A stretch of 64,000 nt of DNA, from contig NZ_BAAAFG010000015.1 of assembly GCF_039523415.1 (NCBI RefSeq), positions 186,001 to 250,000 on the forward strand, written 5' to 3'. Made by a program: the position numbers and the translations under genes. Numbering within the stretch: position 1 is the first letter of the stretch; the number at the start of each line of letters is the position of its first letter. Shown piece by piece: positions 26,601-33,464 of the stretch. The notes under the pieces are model-generated. The model worked only from the letters and a program-made list of their open reading frames with translations, was not told the origin of the DNA and made no database searches. The stretch comes from Gangjinia marincola (GTDB lineage Bacteria > Bacteroidota > Bacteroidia > Flavobacteriales > Flavobacteriaceae).

Positions 26601-26630
26601 ACCCGCTTTAAAAAGAAGCGGGTTTATTTT
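26601..26630 (+). promoter_or_regulatory. Terminator-like hairpin at the rplU transcription start
   Basis: ACCCGCTT-7 nt-AAGCGGGT, a perfect 8-bp stem followed by TTATTTT, lying at the very 5' end of the predicted rplU mRNA. It could end transcription from the upstream gene, attenuate rplU, or serve as a ribosomal-protein leader. Confidence 0.6.
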
Positions 26631-26648
26631 ATATTAAATTTATACGCT

Positions 26649-27368
26649 ATGTACGCAATTGTAGAGATAGCAGGGCAGCAATTTAAAGTTGCAAAAGACC
26701 AAAAAGTATACGTTCATCGTTTAGGCGAGGAAGAAGGAAACAGCGTCAAATTTGACAACGTACTTCTTATCGGTAATGGTGATGATGTTACTGTTGGCGC
26801 CCCGGCTATAGATGGTGCCCAAGTGGCAGCAAAAGTGGTGAGACACTTAAAAGGAGATAAGGTAATCGTTTTTAAGAAAAAACGTAGAAAAGGCTATAAG
26901 AAGAAAAATGGCCATCGTCAATACCTTACTGAAATCGTGATTGAAAGCATTAAAGCCAGTGGAGCCAAAAAAGCTGCGCCTAAGGCTAAAGCCGAAAAAT
27001 CAACCGGTGCTAAAGCTGAAGTAAAGAAAACAGAAGCTAAGCCAAAGGCAGAAGCTCCTAAGGAGGAAAATACGAAAACAGCACCTAAAGCTTCCACAAA
27101 AAAATCAACTGGAAAAGTAGACGATCTTAAAAAATTAGAAGGTGCAGGACCAAAAGCAGCTGAAGCGATGGTAAATGCAGGATTAAATACTTTTCAAAAA
27201 GTTGCTAACATGAAACCCGAAGCGTTAAAAGCAATTTTAACAGCAGCGAGTTCAAGAATGGCTCATATTAGTACAGATACCTGGCCAGAGCAAGCTCAAT
27301 TAGCAGCAGATGGTAAGTGGGATGAACTTAAAGAGTTACAAGATAAATTAGACGGCGGTAAAAAATAA
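26649..27368 (+). CDS. rplU: Ribosomal protein L21 with a C-terminal HhH extension
   Basis: Large-subunit ribosomal protein bL21 in residues 1 to about 103 (MYAIVEIAGQQFKVAKDQKV ... KKNGHRQYLTEIVIESI). An Ala/Lys-rich linker (about 104-155) follows, then a folded-looking C-terminal domain with a helix-hairpin-helix motif (LKKLEGAGPKAAEAMVNAGL, about 158-177) and an acidic end. At 239 residues it is more than twice the length of E. coli L21; such extensions are seen in Flavobacteriia. The extension may bind rRNA or DNA; its role is unknown. rpmA follows, as usual. Confidence 0.96.
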   Translation: MYAIVEIAGQQFKVAKDQKVYVHRLGEEEGNSVKFDNVLLIGNGDDVTVGAPAIDGAQVAAKVVRHLKGDKVIVFKKKRRKGYKKKNGHRQYLTEIVIESIKASGAKKAAPKAKAEKSTGAKAEVKKTEAKPKAEAPKEENTKTAPKASTKKSTGKVDDLKKLEGAGPKAAEAMVNAGLNTFQKVANMKPEALKAILTAASSRMAHISTDTWPEQAQLAADGKWDELKELQDKLDGGKK

Positions 27369-27384
27369 TCGCTTTAAAAATATG

Positions 27385-27482
27385 TTGAACAGATCCTGAA
27401 ACAATTTCTTACAAAGAATAAGTTTTTCTGTTTTGTTTGATAAAGAATAAAAGTTTAACAGATCCCGGATCAAGTCTGGGAT
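27385..27482. repeat. Palindromic repeat remnants between rplU and rpmA
   Basis: Two related units, TTGAACAGATCCTGAAACAA (27385-27404) and TTTAACAGATCCCGGATCAA (27454-27473). The second continues into an 8-bp hairpin (ATCCCGGA-TCAAG-TCTGGGAT, 27462-27482) that lies 14 nt before the rpmA start codon. Confidence 0.6.
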
Positions 27483-27496
27483 ATAAATTAAAAACT

Positions 27497-27757
27497 ATGG
27501 CTCATAAAAAAGGTGTAGGTAGTTCTAAAAACGGTAGAGAATCAGAATCGAAACGCTTAGGTGTGAAGATTTTTGGTGGTCAGGCAGCAACTGCAGGTAA
27601 CATCATCGTTCGCCAACGAGGAACTAGACATAATCCGGGAGAGAATGTATATATGGGGAAAGACCATACGTTACACGCCCAAGTAGATGGACTGGTAAAG
27701 TTCACTAAGAAACAAAATGATAAATCATACGTGTCTATTGAGCCTTTTGAGGCGTAG
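27497..27757 (+). CDS. rpmA: Ribosomal protein L27
   Basis: Large-subunit ribosomal protein bL27, near the peptidyl transferase centre (86 residues). The ATG at 27497 gives MAHKKGVGSSKNGRESESKR, the conserved N-terminus. No cleavable leader peptide, as found in Firmicutes, is seen. Downstream of rplU and ended by a terminator at 27780. Confidence 0.98.
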   Translation: MAHKKGVGSSKNGRESESKRLGVKIFGGQAATAGNIIVRQRGTRHNPGENVYMGKDHTLHAQVDGLVKFTKKQNDKSYVSIEPFEA

Positions 27758-27779
27758 GTAGTAAAGATTTGATATTTTA

Positions 27780-27818
27780 AAAAGCCTTTTATCACGATTG
27801 TGGTAAAGGCTTTTCTTG
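27780..27818 (+). terminator. Terminator after rpmA
   Basis: Stem AAAAGCCTTT / AAAGGCTTTT, loop of 15 nt with inner pairing TCAC/GTGG, then T-rich sequence. It lies 22 nt after rpmA. Confidence 0.85.
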
Positions 27819-27960
27819 TTTTAGCCTAAATGGTTTCTTTTAGCAGATTACTAATCTAAATTTTAACCATTGCTCTTAAAATTTCTTTAATGATCTCATA
27901 ATTTCAATTTGTTTTGTAGAGTGCTTCACTAGCTTAGTATAAACTTTAAAATCCAACACA

Positions 27961-28542
27961 ATGAAAAAAGTAACCATGAGTGCCATATTGGCGAGTACAC
28001 TATTATTTAATAGCTGTTTAGGATCATTTAGTGCATTTAATAGCTTGAGAGACTGGAATGATGGCTTAACAGATAACAAATTTCTAGATAACCTGGTATT
28101 TTGGGCATTGAATATTGTTCCCGTATACGGATTGTTTTTTATGGGAGATGTGATTGTATTCAATCTTATTGAGTTTTGGACCGGGACTAACCCTATCGCA
28201 ATGAACGAAGGAGACAAAGAAACGCAATACATCGTCCATGAAGGAAATACACTAGAAATGACTGCAACTAAAAATCGTTTAGCGATCAAAGTGATCGATG
28301 GCGAACGTGCCGGTGATAAAGTAGACCTAGTGTACAACCCATCTGAAAAATCATGGAGCGCCATAAAAGCAGACGGCGAAATGATTCAATTAGGAAAAAT
28401 GCAAGATGGATTCTACGTAATGAATTTACCTAATGGTGAAGAGGTTCAACTAGATCCTATGGCTTCTCGTGAAGATAACTTGGCCATTTTACAAGGCAGA
28501 GTCGCTCAATATGAAGAGTGTTTATTAGCTTCGGCTGAGTAA
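27961..28542 (+). CDS. DUF3332 lipoprotein
   Basis: A 193-residue protein with a lipobox (LLFNSCLGSF, Cys19) and a hydrophobic stretch about residues 45-75 (VFWALNIVPVYGLFFMGDVIVFN), matching the DUF3332 family. The C-terminal half is soluble and beta-rich (KWSAIKADGEMIQL-like). The role is unknown. It is a single gene with its own strong terminator at 28561. Confidence 0.8.
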   Translation: MKKVTMSAILASTLLFNSCLGSFSAFNSLRDWNDGLTDNKFLDNLVFWALNIVPVYGLFFMGDVIVFNLIEFWTGTNPIAMNEGDKETQYIVHEGNTLEMTATKNRLAIKVIDGERAGDKVDLVYNPSEKSWSAIKADGEMIQLGKMQDGFYVMNLPNGEEVQLDPMASREDNLAILQGRVAQYEECLLASAE

Positions 28543-28560
28543 AAATAGCATAACAAAGCA

Positions 28561-28599
28561 AAAGCTCCGATTTCAACTTGAAATCGGAGCTTTATTTTT
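28561..28599 (+). terminator. Terminator after the DUF3332 gene
   Basis: A perfect 14-bp stem (AAAGCTCCGATTTC / GAAATCGGAGCTTT) with a 5-nt loop and a T-rich tail, 18 nt after the stop codon. Confidence 0.88.
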
Positions 28600-28620
28600 A
28601 AATTCAAAAATTCATGAAAA

Positions 28621-28683
28621 CACACCCCTTACCATCTGCGCCTTCGCTAAAGCTTCAGGCGGCACGCGGTCAAGAGGGGAATG
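28621..28683. repeat. GC-rich repeat-like segment before ahcY's end
   Basis: Outer arms CACACCCCTTACC and CAAGAGGGGAATGG flank a hairpin GCGCCTT...AGGCGGC. It is GC-richer than its surroundings and resembles the CCCCTnnnn...AGAGGGGAAT repeats seen in many Bacteroidota genomes. The family assignment is from memory. Confidence 0.45.
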
Positions 28684-28698
28684 GCTGATTCTCAAATT

Positions 28699-30015
28699 TT
28701 AATACCTGTAATATTCGGGTTTAAAAGGACCTTCAACCGTAACGCCAATATAATCGGCTTGCTCTTTTGAAAGCTCTTCTAATTCAACACCTAACTTTTC
28801 TAAGTGTAAGGCAGCTACTTTCTCGTCAAGATGTTTCGGTAACATGTAGACTTCATTTTCATAGTTGTCACTGTTTTTCCACAATTCTATTTGCGCAAGG
28901 GTTTGATTCGTGAATGAATTACTCATCACGAAACTGGGGTGACCTGTCGCCACGCCAAGATTCACTAAACGACCTTCTGCAAGGACAATCACCTCATTGT
29001 CTCCAATGGTGTATTTATCTACCTGTGGTTTAATTTCCTCCTTGGTATTTCCATAGGTGCTGTTTAACCAGGCCATATCAATCTCATTATCAAAATGACC
29101 AATATTGCATACGATGGTCTTGTCTTTAAGTTGCTTGAAATGCTTTCCGGTTAGGATATCCTTATTCCCCGTTGCAGTGATCACAATATCCGCGTTGCTT
29201 AACACAGTATCCAAACGTTTAACTTCAAAACCGTCCATTGCTGCTTGTAACGCACAAATAGGGTCAATTTCTGTCACCGTAACGATAGCTCCGGCACCTT
29301 TGAATGAAGCTGCAGTACCTTTACCAACATCACCATAGCCACAAACCACCACGCGTTTACCGGCTAACATCAAATCAGTCGCACGTCTTATTGCATCTAC
29401 TGCACTCTCACGACATCCATACTTATTATCAAACTTTGATTTGGTTACAGAGTCATTTACATTTATCGCCGGCATAGGTAAAGTGCCGTTTTTCATACGC
29501 TCATAAAGTCTGTGTACACCGGTAGTCGTTTCTTCACTAAGTCCTTTAATGCCATCTACCAATTCTGGATAGTTGTCCAATACCATATTGGTTAAGTCGC
29601 CACCATCATCAAGAATCATGTTTAATGGCTTGCGGTCTTCGCCGAAGAATAATGTTTGCTCAATACACCACTCAAATTCCTGTTCATTCATTCCTTTCCA
29701 GGCATAAACGGGAATTCCTGCTGCTGCTATTGCTGCTGCAGCGTGATCTTGCGTGGAGAAAATATTACATGAACTCCAGGTAACATCAGCACCCAGTGCA
29801 ACCAGCGTTTCAATAAGGACAGCCGTTTGAATGGTCATGTGCAGACACCCAGCGATACGCGCTCCTTTTAAAGGCTGCTCTGCTCCATATTCTTCACGTA
29901 ATGCCATTAAGCCGGGCATCTCAGCTTCAGCTAGTGAAATTTCCTTTCTACCCCAATCAGCGAGTGTAATATCTTTAACTTTATACGGCACGTAGGCCAC
30001 AGTTTTGGTATCCAT
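28699..30015 (-). CDS. ahcY: Adenosylhomocysteinase
   Basis: NAD-dependent hydrolase that splits S-adenosylhomocysteine into adenosine and homocysteine, recycling the product of methyltransferases (438 residues). Signatures: GCLHMTIQTAVLIETL near the N-terminus, NVNDSVTKSKFDNKYGCRES in the centre, the NAD-binding GYGDVGKGTAASFKGAGA and the C-terminal KPEYYRY that contacts the neighbouring subunit. Single gene, divergent from the 30.1-35.4 kb operon. Confidence 0.98.
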   Translation of the reverse strand: MDTKTVAYVPYKVKDITLADWGRKEISLAEAEMPGLMALREEYGAEQPLKGARIAGCLHMTIQTAVLIETLVALGADVTWSSCNIFSTQDHAAAAIAAAGIPVYAWKGMNEQEFEWCIEQTLFFGEDRKPLNMILDDGGDLTNMVLDNYPELVDGIKGLSEETTTGVHRLYERMKNGTLPMPAINVNDSVTKSKFDNKYGCRESAVDAIRRATDLMLAGKRVVVCGYGDVGKGTAASFKGAGAIVTVTEIDPICALQAAMDGFEVKRLDTVLSNADIVITATGNKDILTGKHFKQLKDKTIVCNIGHFDNEIDMAWLNSTYGNTKEEIKPQVDKYTIGDNEVIVLAEGRLVNLGVATGHPSFVMSNSFTNQTLAQIELWKNSDNYENEVYMLPKHLDEKVAALHLEKLGVELEELSKEQADYIGVTVEGPFKPEYYRY

Positions 30016-30022
30016 ATTTTAG

Positions 30023-30030
30023 TATCTTTG
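30023..30030 (+). promoter_or_regulatory. -7 box of the nine-gene operon
   Basis: TATCTTTG fits TAnnTTTG, 47 nt before the first start codon. A TTTG at 30004-30007 is only 15 nt upstream, shorter than ideal. Confidence 0.55.
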
Positions 30031-30049
30031 ATTTTTAAGCAATTGGCTG

Positions 30050-30057
30050 CAAAATTA
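30050..30057 (-). promoter_or_regulatory. -7 box of ahcY
   Basis: On the minus strand, TAATTTTG fits TAnnTTTG, 34 nt before the ahcY start. It is interleaved with the oppositely directed promoter of the nine-gene operon. Confidence 0.5.
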
Positions 30058-30077
30058 CGCATAATCTTACACTTTAA

Positions 30078-30731
30078 ATGCCTCTTTACAAAACAATAAC
30101 ATTGTCGCAGCGCACCACAATGTACCTTTGGAAGGTAGAAGAATCCTTAGAAAAACTTTCAGAAAACATCCTACTAACTCCTCATTGTCAGGATCGCTTG
30201 GCATCGATGAAAAGTGAATTGCACCAACGAGGTTTTATGAGCATTCGGCATTTATTGGCCGCCGCGGGTTACGTGGACCATGACTTATACTACGATGATT
30301 TTGGCAAACCTCATTTAACCGATAATAATTTTATTTCAATAACACATTCCTATCATTTTACGGGCATTATCGTGAGCGACCAAGATGTTGGGATAGATAT
30401 TGAAATGCAACGGGATAAAATTTTGCGTATTGCCAATAAGTTTACCAACCTTGAGTCGTATTACACCCTGGCAAATACTGAAGCTATCGTACGAAAGCTC
30501 ACCATTGTTTGGGGAGCCAAAGAATCTATTTATAAATTATACGGTCAAAAAGGATTGAGCTTTTTACAGCATATTGATGTAAAAGAGTTTAATTTTGAGG
30601 ATGCAGAGACTACAGCTGATGTATTCTATGAAGGAGCGGAATCCAGCTATGATATTGGATTTCTTGAATTTGAAGGTTTTACCTGTGTGTACGCTTTACC
30701 TATTGCTAAAAACGGGATTAATGAACATTGA
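30078..30731 (+). CDS. 4'-phosphopantetheinyl transferase superfamily protein
   Basis: Transfers phosphopantetheine from CoA to carrier proteins (217 residues, Sfp-like). Key motifs: SITHSYHFTGIIVSDQDVGIDIE, where the Asp and Glu bind metal, and WGAKESIYKLYG, the second signature with Glu and Lys. It is the first gene of a run of nine overlapping or closely spaced genes. The target carrier protein is unknown; no polyketide or peptide synthetase is nearby. It overlaps the cupin gene by 11 nt. Confidence 0.88.
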   Translation: MPLYKTITLSQRTTMYLWKVEESLEKLSENILLTPHCQDRLASMKSELHQRGFMSIRHLLAAAGYVDHDLYYDDFGKPHLTDNNFISITHSYHFTGIIVSDQDVGIDIEMQRDKILRIANKFTNLESYYTLANTEAIVRKLTIVWGAKESIYKLYGQKGLSFLQHIDVKEFNFEDAETTADVFYEGAESSYDIGFLEFEGFTCVYALPIAKNGINEH

Positions 30732-31086
30732 AAAAATAAATCTGGAAGAGAAGTTTTCTCTTTTTAGTGACCAATGGAGTCCTAAGATCATTGGTCAGCT
30801 CAACGGGCAGGATGTTAAGTTAGCCAAGGTCGAAGGAGAATTTGTATGGCACGATCATGCGAATGAAGACGAACTTTTTTATGTGGTTAAAGGATCACTT
30901 AGGCTTCAATTTAGAGATAAGTACATCACGCTCAATCAGGGAGAAATGTGCGTCGTGCCGCGTGGTGTTGAACACAAACCTGTTGCTAAAGAAGAAACCT
31001 GGTTAATGCTCTTTGAACCCAGTTCTATTAAACATACCGGTGAGGTGAGAGATGAAAAGACGGTGGACAAGTATCAAAGAATCTAA
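30721..31086 (+). CDS. Single-domain cupin protein
   Basis: A 121-residue cupin. The ATG at 30721 gives MNIEKINLEEKFSLFSDQWS; a longer upstream reading would be a shadow of the preceding gene. Metal-binding His/Glu residues are seen in WHDHANEDELFYVVKGSL and in GVEHKPVAKEE. Such proteins are often small-molecule isomerases or sensors; the ligand is unknown. It overlaps its neighbours by 11 nt and 1 nt. Confidence 0.85.
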   Translation: MNIEKINLEEKFSLFSDQWSPKIIGQLNGQDVKLAKVEGEFVWHDHANEDELFYVVKGSLRLQFRDKYITLNQGEMCVVPRGVEHKPVAKEETWLMLFEPSSIKHTGEVRDEKTVDKYQRI

Positions 31087-31841
31087 TGGGAGCTATCCTA
31101 AAAAAAATACAACAAGCCGGAACTTCTGGAACTCACCTTTTAGCAATTTTAATCGATCCTGAAAAGTTTGAGAATAGCGCAGCTTCCGACTTTTTGAGTC
31201 AGCTTCCTAAGGAAACCACACACTTTTTTATTGGCGGAAGCAGTTGCACTGCAGCTGAAACTCAGCGCACAGTTTCAGCTATAAAGAAAAAAACCACCTT
31301 GCCCGTTGTTCTTTTTCCGGGAGCACATCATCAACTGTCTAAAGAGGCAGATGCCATTCTTTTTTTATCCTTGGTTTCCGGAAGAAATCCTGTCTATCTA
31401 ATCGATCAACACATTAAAAGTGTTTCAGCATTGAGAACCATGAATATTGAGATTATTTCTACGGGATATCTGTTAATTGATGGAGGTCACCAAAGTGCGA
31501 TAGAACGTGTAAGCGAAACATCATCCATGGCTCAGAGCGATGTTCAATTAATTGTAGATACGGCGTTGGCGGCTCAGTTTCAAGGGAAACAGCTTATTTA
31601 TTTGGAAGCCGGTAGCGGAGCACTAAAAACCGTTTCTGAAGAAATTATTACGGCCGTAAAAAAAGAAATCAGCATTCCATTAATCGTAGGAGGTGGAGTT
31701 ACATCTGCAAATCAGCTAGCGAAATTATATCATGCCGGTGCTGATATGGTTGTGGTAGGAACTGCCTTTGAAACAGGTAATTGGAACAACACTATAACAG
31801 AGCACGCTTCATCAAAAAATAAAAACTATGAAAGAATATAA
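31086..31841 (+). CDS. Geranylgeranylglyceryl phosphate synthase family (PcrB/GGGPS-like)
   Basis: TIM-barrel prenyltransferase family (251 residues). In archaea and some bacteria these enzymes join a prenyl diphosphate to glycerol-1-phosphate through an ether link. Signatures: AILIDPEKF near the N-terminus, HFFIGGSSC, LFPGAHHQLS, YLEAGSGA and VGGGVTSANQLAKLYHAGAD, which binds the phosphate. Such proteins are common in Bacteroidota, where their product and purpose remain poorly known. It is located between a cupin gene and a DUF4177-like gene, which it overlaps by 14 nt. Confidence 0.88.
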   Translation: MGAILKKIQQAGTSGTHLLAILIDPEKFENSAASDFLSQLPKETTHFFIGGSSCTAAETQRTVSAIKKKTTLPVVLFPGAHHQLSKEADAILFLSLVSGRNPVYLIDQHIKSVSALRTMNIEIISTGYLLIDGGHQSAIERVSETSSMAQSDVQLIVDTALAAQFQGKQLIYLEAGSGALKTVSEEIITAVKKEISIPLIVGGGVTSANQLAKLYHAGADMVVVGTAFETGNWNNTITEHASSKNKNYERI

Positions 31842-32028
31842 AGTCGAAACGCTAATTTTCTACTCAAAATTTACCCTCGACAAAAATCATATCGCAAAAG
31901 ATTCACAAGCCGGAATTCAAGAAAAGCTGAACGAATATGCTAAAAATGGATATAAATTGGTTTCTACCAACAGCTCTAATTTTGGAATGGCACTTTATAT
32001 CTATCTCTATTTTGAGAAGAATGCCTAA
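31828..32028 (+). CDS. DUF4177-like small protein
   Basis: A 66-residue soluble protein, MKEYKVETLIFYSKF..., with the pattern YxVxT...LNEYAKNGYKLVS typical of DUF4177-type small proteins. No function is known. Its start lies inside the end of the GGGPS-like gene (14-nt overlap), and the thiamine-binding gene follows after 23 nt, so it belongs to the operon. Confidence 0.7.
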   Translation: MKEYKVETLIFYSKFTLDKNHIAKDSQAGIQEKLNEYAKNGYKLVSTNSSNFGMALYIYLYFEKNA

Positions 32029-32051
32029 TATATTTTGAAAAATCTCCATCC

Positions 32052-32312
32052 ATGAATATTTCTATTGAATTGACCCTAACACCGCTTCAGGATGATTTTG
32101 AAGCTCCTATAATCGCATTTATAAACAAGCTTAGAAAATCTGATTTTACCATACTTGAAAATCCGTTGAGTACGCAAATTTACGGGCCTTATGATGAGGT
32201 TATGGGGTTTCTTCAGCGAGAAATTAAAGATACATTTTCCTTGTTAGATCATGTGCTTATCCATCTAAAAATGGTCAAATCTGATCGCAGCAGTTATCAA
32301 CCCCATGATTGA
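32052..32312 (+). CDS. Thiamine-binding protein (MTH1187/YkoF-like)
   Basis: An 86-residue ferredoxin-like-fold protein of the MTH1187/YkoF family, whose members bind thiamine or its pyrimidine part in the cytoplasm. It begins MNISIELTLTPLQDDFEAPI and has the conserved TQIYGPYDEVMGFL segment. It overlaps the following PnuC/PnuT-type permease gene by 8 nt. That pairing suggests the permease imports thiamine rather than nicotinamide riboside. Confidence 0.8.
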   Translation: MNISIELTLTPLQDDFEAPIIAFINKLRKSDFTILENPLSTQIYGPYDEVMGFLQREIKDTFSLLDHVLIHLKMVKSDRSSYQPHD

Positions 32313-32928
32313 GTATCTTTTTAGCCCCTATGAGTCTTATAGCTGGACAGATATTTTGCTGGAGGTTTTAGGTGTTGCCTTTGGATTACTTTCGGTTATT
32401 TTTTCTAAAAAGAACAACGTACTAGTTTATCCTACAGGAATGATAAGTACGGCTATTTTTGTCTGCCTGTTGTTCAAATTTGGTTTGTTAGGCGATATGA
32501 TGATCAACGCGTACTATTTTATCATCAGCATTTATGGGTGGTACATTTGGACCCTCAAAGTAGATCCCATTCATGTTACACCTATTACCTATACCACTAA
32601 AAAGGAGCATAAGATTTCTGTTTTGATCTTTTTAGCTTCGATTGTCTTTGTGACCATTGTGTATCATGTTTTTGACAAATGGACAAGTTGGACCGCCTAT
32701 GTGGATACGATTACCACAGCTATTTTCTTTGTGGGGATGTGGTTAATGGCGAAACGAAAAGTGGAGAACTGGCTCTATTGGATTGTGGGAGACCTAATTT
32801 CAGTTCCGCTATATTTTTACAAGGGTTTAACGCTTACTGCTATTCAATATCTTATTTTTACAATCATCGCCTATTTTGGCTATCGTGCATGGATAAGATA
32901 CCAGAACAACTCAGTTATCAAGGCATAA
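32305..32928 (+). CDS. PnuC-family vitamin transporter, probably PnuT (thiamine)
   Basis: Inner-membrane facilitator of the PnuC family (207 residues, about seven membrane helices). The family WxxW-type motif is visible in ENWLYWIVGDLISVPLYFYKG, with a second aromatic cluster YGWYIWTLK. PnuC imports nicotinamide riboside; the PnuT branch imports thiamine. The thiamine-binding gene upstream and the TPP-controlled receptor downstream favour thiamine, while the NadR-like kinase just downstream would fit either. It overlaps the kinase gene by 40 nt. The substrate is an inference from context. Confidence 0.85.
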   Translation: MIEYLFSPYESYSWTDILLEVLGVAFGLLSVIFSKKNNVLVYPTGMISTAIFVCLLFKFGLLGDMMINAYYFIISIYGWYIWTLKVDPIHVTPITYTTKKEHKISVLIFLASIVFVTIVYHVFDKWTSWTAYVDTITTAIFFVGMWLMAKRKVENWLYWIVGDLISVPLYFYKGLTLTAIQYLIFTIIAYFGYRAWIRYQNNSVIKA

Positions 32929-33464
32929 AAATTGTCCTTTTTGGACCAGAGTCTACAGGAAAGACAACGCTGGCCAGGAGCCTTTTGTCAACGTTAGATG
33001 CACAATATGTATCAGAATTTGCCAGAAATTATTTGCAAAAAAAATGGAATGAGGAACAAGAAATTTGCACCTACACTGACCTCATCCCTATCATTAGGGG
33101 TCAAATAACGTCTGAAAATATAGCAATTCAAAAAAAAACAACCCTTGTTATCTGCGATACTAATCCCTTGCAATACCAGGTATATTGCAGGTATTATTTT
33201 AAAAAAGATTTACCAGAGCCGGCGTATAGCATGCTGGAACATCAACATTATGATTTGTATTTGTTAACCGGTATTGATGTGCCGTGGGAGAAAGATGATT
33301 TGAGAGACCGACCTAATCCTAAGGATCGCGCTGAACTTTACGCAACCTTTGAGCAAGAGCTACTCCAACGCAATCTCCCTTTTGTAACTGTACACGGAAA
33401 TAAAACACAACGATTAAAACAAGCCATGAATGCTATTAAAACGTTAGAAAGACTTGCCCTATGA
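32889..33464 (+). CDS. NadR-like P-loop kinase
   Basis: A 191-residue ATP-binding protein similar to the ribosylnicotinamide kinase domain of NadR. Walker A is GPESTGKT (residues 19-26). Further NadR-like blocks are VSEFARNYL, CDTNPLQYQVYCRYYF and VPWEKDDLRDRPNP. There is no adenylyltransferase domain. A kinase next to a PnuC-type permease traps the imported vitamin by phosphorylation; whether the substrate is nicotinamide riboside or thiamine is open. The chosen start, ATG 32889, lies inside the end of the permease gene. Confidence 0.85.
   Translation: MDKIPEQLSYQGIKIVLFGPESTGKTTLARSLLSTLDAQYVSEFARNYLQKKWNEEQEICTYTDLIPIIRGQITSENIAIQKKTTLVICDTNPLQYQVYCRYYFKKDLPEPAYSMLEHQHYDLYLLTGIDVPWEKDDLRDRPNPKDRAELYATFEQELLQRNLPFVTVHGNKTQRLKQAMNAIKTLERLAL

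Noticed and set aside
27876..28364. 162-codon minus-strand frame over the DUF3332 gene
   Set aside because: Opposite to a gene with a clear lipobox and terminator; no features of its own.
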